This document shows positions 56,601 through 64,000 of a DNA stretch of 64,000 nt, one piece after another. Under the pieces are notes generated by a model. The model worked only from the letters and a program-made list of their open reading frames with translations, searched no databases and was not told the DNA's origin. Made by a program: the position numbers and the translations under genes. Numbering within the stretch: the stretch's first letter is position 1; every line of letters starts with the position of its first letter. The DNA comes from Aspidapion aeneum. Taxonomy: Eukaryota > Arthropoda > Insecta > Coleoptera > Brentidae. The stretch spans positions 42,216,735 through 42,280,734 of the forward strand of contig OY755044.1 in NCBI GenBank assembly GCA_963576565.1, read 5' to 3'.

Positions 56601-58260
56601 CCTCCTTAACTACACAATGGTGTGGAAAATAATAAGAAGGATTTTCAAATGACGAGCTAGGTGTCATGTGACCCTGGTCTACATAGTCTTGCATAAAATC
56701 ATTATACAACTGACGAAGAGGTGGGTTTTTAGAAAGTCGCATTTCCAAAAGATTAAATCTCCGAAGGGCTTGGTTTCTAGAGTCACCTAAATTTGGAGGC
56801 GAGTCTCTAAAAGGTAGTCTCACAATATATTTCCCGGAAGGATCTCTCGAGAAGGTTGATTGGTAAATATCCTCACACTTTTCCTCCTCCTCATTGAGGG
56901 GGATCTTTTGAGGAACACACTCAATTTCCCAAAATTTTCTCATAGTATCACTGAGAGCACAACTATTTGGGTAATCTATGGTAGTCAACAAATTAACAAA
57001 TTTTGAGGGGGTAGATTTATTAAAGCCTCCAAACAATACCCAACCAAATATGGTATTCATGGCAGAAGGTCCATTTTGTCCCTTCACAAAACCTGGAACA
57101 AGCATCTGGCCAAATAAATCAACTCCAAGCAAAATATCAACATCGCTGGGCTTTCCAAAATCTGGATCAGCAATTTCTAATCCTTCTAAATAAGGCCACT
57201 GTGACAAATTATTTTTTACACAAGTAGAAGGGGTATTTCCACAAATTTTTGGGGTAATGATGGCTTCACATCTAAAAAAACTATCTGGGAAGTTCTTAGA
57301 ACAAATCTCAAGGTTCATGGTTCCATGAGACACATTAAAACTCATATTATTTAAACCATGGACTGGTGTACTATTAGGAATAATAGGCATTTTCAATTTG
57401 TCAGAACAAGACAAGGATATGAAACTCGCTTCACTTGCTGTATCAAAGAGGGCTCGGCAAGGAACAAGTTCATGTTGGTTATTCAAAATCAGAACCTGAG
57501 CGGTAGCAAAAAGAACTGATTTCACTTCAATTGGTTCACTATGGTTTACAATGGTGGATGTACACATGGTACTTCTAGGGGTAGTACTATGGGAGGTGGT
57601 ACCAACAGGGTCATTTGGGCTCTTTTTCTTTCTAAAACACAAAAGAGTATTGTGACGTCCTGCGCAAAATGAACATGACTCAGTATGAGGACACTGGTTC
57701 ACGGGGTGGTTTCTAAAACAATTGAAACAAAGGTGTTCCCTTTTTATAAGGGCATGTCGCTGTGAGACTTCCATTTCCAAAAATTTATCACACTTAATAA
57801 ATGGGTGAAAGCCTTTCTGTTTACAACAGCTGCAATGGTCAATTTGGGTGGTTAAACTATAGGGTGGTTTACTTGTCCTTCTCCCTCCACCCTGGCGATG
57901 AGAGGGGGAAACAGACACAGCATCAAAAGAATTGTCCAAAAGACAACAATTTTCAAGAGCACGACAATTCTGCTCTAGAAAGGTAAACAAACTTTTATAG
58001 GTTGGGATCTCTTTGGTGCTATTCTCAACTTCAAATTTCTGCTTAAGAGTGGGATCAATCTTCTGTAGAAGAAGGTTCATTTTAATAAAATCAAGAAGGT
58101 CTAAATCATTAAAATTTGAAAGGGCTTCAAGATTTTCACGAAATGTGGACAAAAGTTTTCTTAAGTCCCGAGAGCTATTACTTTTAGCAGTAGGTGCAGA
58201 ATAAACCGAAGACCAATAGTGGGTTACAAGGCGTCTCTTATTATTGTAATATTGCATCAT
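53689..58260 (-). CDS. BEL3 gag-pol polyprotein, most of it (1523 codons)
   Basis: Continuous frame holding the end of gag, protease, reverse transcriptase, RNase H and integrase. Numbering from the ATG at 58260: zinc-binding cysteines from C143, the knuckle C178-X2-C-X4-H-X4-C190 and CSFC at 196-199; protease D273 (LFDTASEASFIS); reverse-transcriptase box YVDD at 683-686; RNase H with HGFCDASS; integrase D1238 (VSVDFMG), D1304 (YSDQGTN) and E1346 (HESGVK). All visible catalytic residues are present, and this is the best-preserved pol of the window. The ATG at 58260 lies within gag and is not the natural start: the preceding gag part is in another frame (58241-58822). The single break therefore separates about 190 gag residues from an otherwise intact polyprotein. 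Confidence 0.94.
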   Translation of the reverse strand: MMQYYNNKRRLVTHYWSSVYSAPTAKSNSSRDLRKLLSTFRENLEALSNFNDLDLLDFIKMNLLLQKIDPTLKQKFEVENSTKEIPTYKSLFTFLEQNCRALENCCLLDNSFDAVSVSPSHRQGGGRRTSKPPYSLTTQIDHCSCCKQKGFHPFIKCDKFLEMEVSQRHALIKREHLCFNCFRNHPVNQCPHTESCSFCAGRHNTLLCFRKKKSPNDPVGTTSHSTTPRSTMCTSTIVNHSEPIEVKSVLFATAQVLILNNQHELVPCRALFDTASEASFISLSCSDKLKMPIIPNSTPVHGLNNMSFNVSHGTMNLEICSKNFPDSFFRCEAIITPKICGNTPSTCVKNNLSQWPYLEGLEIADPDFGKPSDVDILLGVDLFGQMLVPGFVKGQNGPSAMNTIFGWVLFGGFNKSTPSKFVNLLTTIDYPNSCALSDTMRKFWEIECVPQKIPLNEEEEKCEDIYQSTFSRDPSGKYIVRLPFRDSPPNLGDSRNQALRRFNLLEMRLSKNPPLRQLYNDFMQDYVDQGHMTPSSSFENPSYYFPHHCVVKEEHGTSRIRVVFDGGASSSNGLSLNDVLLPGRKLQNDITKILLGFRFYPFVFSTDIRQMFRNIVVNNQDVRYQKILWRFDPSKPIQDWNLHTVTYGLNCSPYLAIRTLHQLVADHGKDYPFASPILLDSSYVDDVIGKSLSIDHGLELQKQLIGLLSCGGFELRKWTSNCPELLAAIPESHQQNISFEEKDNTVLKILGLQWNPAIDAFSYSVKPISRDCTKRVILSEIARIYDPLGFLAPVVLVAKVLIQRLWLEGLSWDEKPCIDVVTQWQQYVTQLPLLSTISIPRYVVRHTAVTTEIHGFCDASSVAYGGVIYVRQIHPDGRISVALLCAKSRVCPLKTISIPRLELCAALLLADLMEFVVTNFEVVPIDKIYAWSDSQVALAWIKTSPSKRKVFVANRVTTIQEKISPDCWYHISGVENPADCLSRSLLPSQFVHHSLWLTGPPWLSSSIEYWPISNSMKVEEMDVPFEENRIVLVTTAQVPGVLPTLLDKFSSLRKIQGIFAYCLRPYRLKKDPTFLATSQALCYEELYFALCIMIRIVQKETFFDDLKRLQKGEPCSKPLRKLAPFLDSQGVLRVGGRLRHTDLAYEVKHPMLLPRDHRLTMLVIEKCHTDHGHPGPRLLEYLLAQQFWILSVKRAIHKVIADCFTCVRTNPKPYNPYMGDLPKNRVSQLKPFSHVSVDFMGPFQITLAKRRGAKSQKAYGCIFVCLSTKAIHLEAVSDLSAEAFLAALRRFVGRRGRCSALYSDQGTNLTGANNLLTGYCRQAAESFSIKWHFNPPAGPHFGGLHESGVKSTKTHLRRIVGNQIMTFEELMTVLIQIEATLNSRPLCSLSPDPNDLQSLTPGHFLTLEPLTSPPDENLVDFKQNRLTRWQLVQQMHQHFWRRWHIEYLHSLQQREKWNTPDNLPKVGALVALKDENLPPLRWSLGRIVQIYSSPDKIPRIVQVKTAKGFLDRPLVKICPLPAR

Positions 58261-58822
58261 ATGCGAGCCTATAATTAGATGCTACCAATGGAATATTACG
58301 AATAACTGATTGTGCTTCACCTACAAGGGCTGTAGAAAGAGCTTGAAATTTAGCTATATCTGAAAGTTCAACCTTATCATGAACTAAACTATTAAATAAA
58401 TCAAGAAAGGTAGGCCACGCCCTTAAATCTGTGCCATTGAAGGCAGGCAAACTTATTTTTTGAATTTCTAATCCTCGGGTAGGATCAGAAACCGAGACAG
58501 GTGATGGCAGGCTTTGTTGGCTTGAATCCGGGAAAAGGTCCCTAGCTATAGACCTTATTGAATACTTTACATCATCAAATGATTCTACTAACTCACCCTG
58601 ATTATTTTCTTGTTCCTCTGTAAGGTCTAGCTTAACAATGTCGAAGTGAAATTGGTCAAATTGACTACACTGAGTCTCAAAGTCAACTAAACGCATTTTA
58701 AAAGCACGAATTTTCGTAGCGTTGGTAGGATCAGATTGTGCATCTAAGGCTTTTGCAAGTGTTGTTTTCACCCGCGTCAATATGGAGGCTTGCTGTTTCT
58801 TAAGAGATTTTAACTCACTCAT
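58241..58822 (-). pseudogene. BEL3 gag N-terminus, out of frame
   Basis: Starts at ATG 58822 (SELKSLKKQQASI). The open frame extends upstream to 58930, but that part is Phe/Cys-rich and unlike gag. It contains the gag capsid motif LPAFNGTDLRAWPTFLDLF and the IRNIPLVASNYRLAYDA block, then meets TAA at 58241. The continuation (QYYNNKRRL) is found in the +1-offset frame that starts at 58260. The shift lies in an ATTACAATA-type repeat, where slippage is plausible. Confidence 0.88.
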
Positions 58823-59327
58823 CCTTAAGCCACAACAAAAAAAAAAGGTTAAATGCTCTAAAAATTGAGTAAACGCACTAAAACACAGGTACAATGTTTC
58901 GCGGTCGTTCAAAAAACTCAAGACCGACAAAAAACAAGGTTCAAAATCAAAAAATTAATAAACAAAACGGTCGTTTTGTCATCAAAAATTATAGGTTAGG
59001 TAGGCGTCATATGTCATGGAACATATGATTTCAATGGTGCCAACCGTCGAAAACAATGAAATTTTCTTTTTCTATGGTCGAAAACCAACAAAACAAGGCC
59101 AACAAAAAAAACTACAATGAACCAATTTTACCAGTTTCCTATTCAAGGGTGTGATGTTGCGCGCGCACATACAGCAGCGCACATCAAGGACGCAAAAAAC
59201 GGTTTCACAAAAAAACTGAAATAAAAACGTGTCTACTGCAAGAAAAACCCACTTAGTAACAGGCAAATTCAGACAAACTGCATCCCCAAACTGCTTTTTC
59301 AAAAAATTAGGCTACCGAAGGACCAAA

Positions 59328-59841
59328 TGGGTGGAGTCCCGAAAGAGTGGTCCTTGGTATTTTCCCCAAAAAACGAAAAAATACCCTGAAAAAACACCCC
59401 TTTGGGATTTCTATAAAAAAGGTTAATTTTGTGATGTTTAAATTAAGTTTCGCCCACGTTAAGACTTACCAGTTTGTTTTCTGCAGCTTCGCTCGTCTTT
59501 ATCAGTGATGGTAGGGCCGATCCGGGTTTTCACTCCCGAAAATAGTTTTTAAGGGTTTTTGTTGCGATGCGTTCTCGGCAAAAGTTTCGACGGAAGTGGT
59601 TTTCTTTCTCTTTTCTGGCGCAGGTCGGCGCTTTCCAAAAAGTCAAAACGTGGTTTTATCGCGATTTTAACAAAAGCTGACAAAAGTCATATGACCAAAA
59701 AAGGTCCCAAAAAGGTGCTAAAAATCGCTTTTCCCAAAATAGGATTTTACAACCCAGGTGATTATTAAAAATCTTAACCCCACATTTTTAATAAACAAAA
59801 TCAATTTTAAATTAAAAATAAAAACAAACGGTTTCTAGCCA
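59328..59841 (-). repeat. 5' LTR of BEL3
   Basis: 514 bp, the upstream LTR of the minus-strand element. It carries the same internal short open frame as the 3' LTR (59559-59768 versus 53186-53395), which is not a gene. Confidence 0.97.
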
Positions 59842-60171
59842 TTATGTTTGTATTCATGAAATATGTGGAAAATATCCAAAAAAATCTTAGCTTCGGGGGG
59901 GGGGGCGGGCCCCCAGCCCCCCCCATATATACGCCACTGGTTGCAACATTATATTTGCGAATTAAGATAGTAAGGTGTAATATGGTTTAAGTTAATGAAT
60001 TTTTGTTACTTCTGATATAATTTTACTATTAACATTTTTTTTACCTACTCAACATACAAACTCATTTTTGTTTGTTTTAAAGAAATCTTGTAGTTTGTAT
60101 TTTATTTTGTTATATGTTTATATGTTGGGGGCGAATTTGGGCACTTTGTAATAATTTCCTTTGTTGCGGTT

Positions 60172-60216
60172 GCTAAGCCCTGATGATGAACGTTTAGTTC
60201 GAAACGCGTAGGCTGT
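60172..60216 (+). ncRNA. Hammerhead ribozyme, type I, minimal stem III
   Basis: The order is GCC (stem I), CTGATGA (60180-60186), one unpaired T, GAAC-loop-GTTC (stem II, 60188-60200), GAA, ACGCGT (two-base-pair stem III with a tiny loop), A, then GGC closing stem I. Predicted cleavage is between 60210 and 60211. All conserved core bases are present. Such short-stem-III hammerheads are known from Penelope-like and related retroelements. No reverse transcriptase adjoins it here: family A copy 5 follows 25 bases later. Confidence 0.75.
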
Positions 60217-60240
60217 AAATAATTAGACTTTAATTATTTT

Positions 60241-60598
60241 TACCTTCCTAACCCGCGTACCAATGGCTAGAAAAGGTATTATTTTTGACAATTTTTTTTT
60301 TGAGACAACGCCCAAAATGTGTTATTTAGGTGTATTTTGACCAGTCTTAGCAATATCGTCATGATGTCTGTCGGTATGTGTGTGTGTATATATTATTTTT
60401 GTCCGTAACACGATAGCTCTTAAACCGCTGAACCGATTTTCATAAAATTTTTAGGTAAAATAGAGAGAGAGAGAGAATAGAGAGCATTTTGCTTAATAAT
60501 ATAACCGAAAACTTTCTGACATATACAAAAAACATTTTTAGAGGCTGATAAATCACGGCTTCACTTGAAGTGTGCAAATAGGCTAGCTAGGAAGGTAT
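60241..60598 (+). mobile_element. Miniature element family A, copy 5
   Basis: Starts ACCTTCCTAACCCGCG and ends CTAGGAAGGTA with the ATCAGATCC tail. It is shortened internally, and a GAGAGA run lies at about 60463. Confidence 0.7.
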
Positions 60599-60639
60599 CA
60601 GATCCGTCATTGATCAATTTATTTAATATTATTTAAGGG

Positions 60640-61875
60640 CTAAAAATGATTAAAAAAGGATTTTTAAAGATTTTTAGCATTTTAAGTGTCCTTATTGATG
60701 GCATATTTTTATAAATATTATTATAAGTAAAGCTACGTGGGTAAAATCGATTTTGTAGTTTTGGAGGTTTTTATGGTATAGACCAACAAACGATGACAAA
60801 AAGACTCATAGCTGATTTGGTCTATTGGAAAGGTAAAAATGTATATTTTAAACATTGTAATTAAGAAGGTGATGAATACGTCAGTCTTCATATCGCCCCC
60901 TTAGTGCAACAACTAGATAACTCGAAATTTATGCATTTTGAGTTATCCAGTTAAAGCTGGCCTATTTTTCGTTCTCTCTCTCTCTTCTTTTTAATGCAAC
61001 ATCTAGATATCTTGTACGAGCAACCAAATTTGTTTAAAGAGTGAAAAGAAATAGATAACTCGGAAAATGCACATTTCATAAAAACATATCTTGAGATTTT
61101 CTGAAAACTATCAATTTAAGTTATCTAGTTGTTGTAATAAGGGGACGATATATTTTACTTAAATAATTTTAACGTAAGAAGGTACATTACCAAAACCATC
61201 TAAAGAGTGTTTAATTTATGCGGGTGGGTAACAGACAAGCAGACAGTATCTCTTATTCAAGCGGAAAAGAAAAACAATGAAATAGTTTTGCTTAAAACTA
61301 AAAGCAAATATTTATTCAAAACCAACCAAAAATCAATCTTTTTTTGGGTAAAGAAGCAAGCCCATCTAAGCATCATACTGCATATTCATTCTCAAAACAC
61401 CCCTTCCCTTTTCTGCATTTTACCCCAAAAATTATCGCGAAAGAACCCCCCCATGGGGTCACTTTAATTTACTAATAGTCCATAACAGAGATGATAGGGT
61501 CGACATGGTTACATAGATTTGGCGGGATTCAATAGAATAGAATCTTATCATTTTTAAGGGGCCCAAGAGTGCGTTCACTTTAAGTAAATATTTTAACAAA
61601 CAAAACCTTGTAAATTCCTCAAATGTTTATGTAACTTATAGACATCTTTTTATGTTATACTTTACTAACAAAGATTCATAATTAACAAAAGCTACTTACC
61701 AAAAAAAGAAAATCTTTGCAGAGCGTTAAAACGTTAAAGAGAACGACAAGGAAACAGCCTCTCCGTCAACGCAACTGAGACGAGAATTATTCTCTTTCTA
61801 AAAAAAGCAAGATGAAAGGTTTTAAAGCACCACTAATGTACGGATAACCACTAGCTAGCCACAAAGTAGAAAATC
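60640..61875. other. No gene recognised
   Basis: A+T-rich sequence with CT-rich run at 60975-60990 and short open frames without features. Confidence 0.4.
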
Positions 61876-61884
61876 CACTACGAT

Positions 61885-62335
61885 TGGTTCCATGGTCTAG
61901 TGACCGGAGGCAATAAAAATTACTAATGCCAAAAAACTTGATAACCTACAGAGGCTGGCAACCTTGAGCATCACTGGAGCACTGGGGTCCATACCCAACA
62001 TACTGGATCTCACACTAAAATCGCTGTGCATATACCCAAGAATAGGATTCGCGGTATGTAGAGAGGGAGAGGTGAGCAGAGAGGACATTTAGAGATGGTG
62101 CTTGTGGTGGAAAGCTGCTTCTCTCGACATACCGGCCAGAAATGTCAGACCAACGGTAAAAAGAAGATGGTGATAGGATGTGTATGAGACAAGGATGGGA
62201 TCAAATTGTCTAGCAATGCTACAATATTTTGTACAGATGGATCAAGGCTGATAGATCAAAAAAAAGCGAAAAAACAAACTACTTCGCTGGGATTCAACGC
62301 AAGTTTTTTAGGTGGAGGTTTATACTCAACTGGCA
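61885..62335 (+). pseudogene. R1-like non-LTR retrotransposon fragment (end of RT, start of RNase H)
   Basis: Read in one frame from about 61885: a stretch that would contain two tryptophans but has TAG TGA instead, then KKLDNLQRLATLSITGAL, the conserved block after the reverse-transcriptase thumb in R1-like elements. After further stops, FCTDGSRL at about 62230 resembles the opening of the RNase H domain these elements carry. Heavily decayed; both ends undefined. Confidence 0.55.
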
Positions 62336-62339
62336 ATAA

Positions 62340-62980
62340 CATACGCTGAGAAAATCAGGGATGCATTATTCGGGTTTAGAAAGGGAAATCCATTCTGAGG
62401 CAACTTGTATATAGCGGTAATTCTTTCAATTAATTTGTATGTAATTCGATGTTACAAACCGGTACAAAATTTATAGTAAAGTACTGATCTTCTATGTATC
62501 TATTTGCATACGTTAGTTTGTCCACTAAAAAATGTTTAACCATAAAAATGATATCCTAGTTCAACGTTGGCCAAGAAAAATTAACTAATAATTTGTTTAG
62601 TTAATCCTGTCCGGCCTTCAAAATTTACCTTATATTTTTTTTAAAAGGAGCAGACACACCTTAAATGGGATTTTAAAATATCAACGATTTTAATGAAATT
62701 CTAGTATGTTGGATATCTCGATCACCTAATCAAAAGCTTTTTGGGCTCATAGCGATCCTATGACTGGTTTACAAGATACAATGGCGGGTATGGGGCTCTC
62801 CCAACATACGAATAAATTGAGATTGTTTTATAAAACTTGAACTTTGATACAAAAAAGTGATTAAAATAATTAACTCTTATATTTAGTGACCATACTAGGT
62901 ATCACGTGACAATTTTTATATACAAGAGGTACTCAAAAAGTACAATATTTCTATTTTATTCATACTTTTATTTAAATAAA
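62340..62980. other. No gene recognised
   Basis: A+T-rich sequence; nothing assigned. Confidence 0.4.
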
Positions 62981-62984
62981 TGGG

Positions 62985-63328
62985 TCCATTAACACACTCC
63001 ACGCTATATTAGCCTTGAAAAAAATTCAAATTAAGAAAAACGTTCTACTATACTTCGGAAACCCCATAGTGATGCATATTTTCAATTTATAAATTGTCCA
63101 GTAATTTCCATTATCATTAATGGATTTTGACCAAAAGCTAATCAGCTCTTAAATGTATTGTACACTATTTTACCAAAAAATTCAATAAAAATCGGTTCAG
63201 CGGCTTAGGAGCTATTGTGTGCCAGACAAACATACACACATACACGGACAGAAGTCTGGACGATATTGCTAAGGCGCAGGTCAACATACACCCAAATAAT
63301 ATATTTACCGTGCGGACTAGGAAGGTAA
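62985..63328 (-). mobile_element. Miniature element family A, copy 6 (truncated)
   Basis: Reverse orientation: the right end CTAGGAAGGTAAAA and the body (AAATCGGTTCAGCGG, CTTAGGAGCTATTG) match the family. The left terminus is missing. Confidence 0.6.
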
Positions 63329-63329
63329 A

Positions 63330-64000
63330 AAAGGACAATCACTGGAAAAATAGACGCCAAGATTGGTTAAAGGGTATCTACTAAATTAAACGGAGTTTAT
63401 CGATCTTTCGGGGGTGTTTATTGCGTTTTTTGCAAAATCAACTTAGTTGGTATTTTGTGAAAACAAACTTGTCTTTGTTACCATGAAGATGCAGGAGCTC
63501 CAGCATAAAAGGGGCAAAAAAACTTTGTTTTCAAACGGCAATAAATTTGTAATTTAAATGTAACATAAAACTTGTTGTTAAACTAACTGTTAACTTAAAA
63601 ATCAATGTTTTTTTATCTTTTATTAAGATTTTCACCAGCGGCGCATTTTATTTTTATTTAGTTCTTAAGTTCAGAATTCAGACTTATTAAAAACATTTTT
63701 TTTTGTTTTTACTGCCTTCTTGGTCTCTCTCCTAAAATATGTACTTTATATTCATAAGGCTTATAAAATAGCTTGCTTTAAAAAAGCTAGCTGTAAAATA
63801 ATAAGTAAAAAAAGTGATAAAATTAATGATTTTGCAAATTTAAAAACAAGAAAAAGAGATTTTATCTTGATATTATATATTAAAACTAATTTTTTTTGAC
63901 GGGGACGGGGCCCCATGAATTCTGGCTACGCCGCTGTTTAAGCTTCTTGATTTGTAAACAAAAAAAGAAATTAACCATCAGTTTAATGTTGAATTCCACC
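63330..64000. other. No gene recognised
   Basis: A+T-rich sequence. CAGCGGCG at about 63636 and its inverse CGCCGCTG at 63928-63935 could be ends of a small hAT-like element, but the match is only eight bases and no target duplication is seen. Confidence 0.35.

Larger units (their letters stand above)
52955..59841 (-). mobile_element. BEL3: complete BEL/Pao LTR retrotransposon
   Basis: 6887 bp, minus strand. The 514-bp LTRs at both ends are flanked by the 5-bp duplication TTATG (52950-52954, 59842-59846). A primer-binding-site-like TGGTCCTTCGGTAGCC follows the 5' LTR, and a GGTGGGGGGAA purine tract precedes the 3' LTR. Gag-pol is in one frame except for one break near 58250. I find two differences between the LTRs, so insertion is recent. 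It is a different family from BEL2. Confidence 0.96.
52860..59939. mobile_element. Small hAT-like element split by BEL3
   Basis: CAGTGGCGTATATAG at 52860 is matched by the inverse TATATACGCCACTG ending at 59939, each followed inward by G/C runs. Both sides carry GTTGCAAC (52852-52859, 59940-59947), an 8-bp repeat as expected for hAT, although this octamer is its own reverse complement and could be part of the inverted repeat. Without BEL3 the element would be about 188 bp. Confidence 0.75.

Overview
The window looks like a stretch of large, A+T-rich arthropod nuclear genome, most likely insect. The evidence is the mixture of BEL/Pao LTR retrotransposons, APE-type non-LTR retrotransposons, a Penelope-like remnant, pogo/Tigger, hAT-like and TA-flanked miniature elements, THAP-domain relics, satellites and microsatellites. 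A beetle or hemipteran is plausible but cannot be proven from the sequence alone. I could not identify any intact single-copy host gene, ribosomal RNA, complete tRNA or CRISPR array.

Layout. 0-2.9 kb: 3' half of a BEL/Pao element (BEL1) and its probable 3' LTR. 3-10.4 kb: miniature and foldback elements, three short-period repeat arrays and a long inverted repeat. 10.4-15 kb: an RTE-like non-LTR fragment split by a younger, nearly full-length APE-type element. 15-22 kb: further inverted repeats, a second minisatellite, and an internally deleted pogo/Tigger element that keeps only the N-terminal CENP-B-type DNA-binding segment. 22.3-24.1 kb: a 250-bp tandem duplication, a pentamer repeat and a decayed THAP-domain gene. 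27.4-30.6 kb (minus strand): a Penelope-like GIY-YIG fragment with a degenerate hammerhead-like motif, and a CR1/Jockey-like reverse transcriptase remnant. 31.4-38 kb: miniature elements, a second THAP relic, a hAT-like element holding a 10-bp array, a strong hairpin and a possible exon. 38.5-41.8 kb: a 5'-truncated second copy of the APE-type element, followed by a ~140-bp satellite.

43.2-50.3 kb: a structurally complete BEL/Pao element (BEL2, minus strand; 413-bp LTRs; 5-bp duplication AGAAT) inserted in a foldback repeat. 52.9-59.9 kb: a second complete BEL/Pao element (BEL3, minus strand; 514-bp LTRs; duplication TTATG) inserted in a small hAT-like element. Both have nearly identical LTR pairs, so they are young, yet both carry reading-frame breaks. 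60.2 kb: a well-formed hammerhead ribozyme core. 61.9 kb: a decayed R1-like fragment.

The recognisable genes are almost all transposon genes (gag, protease, reverse transcriptase, RNase H, integrase, APE endonuclease). The main biological content is a layered record of nested insertions, several of which can be dated relative to each other from target-site duplications and from related uninterrupted copies elsewhere in the window.
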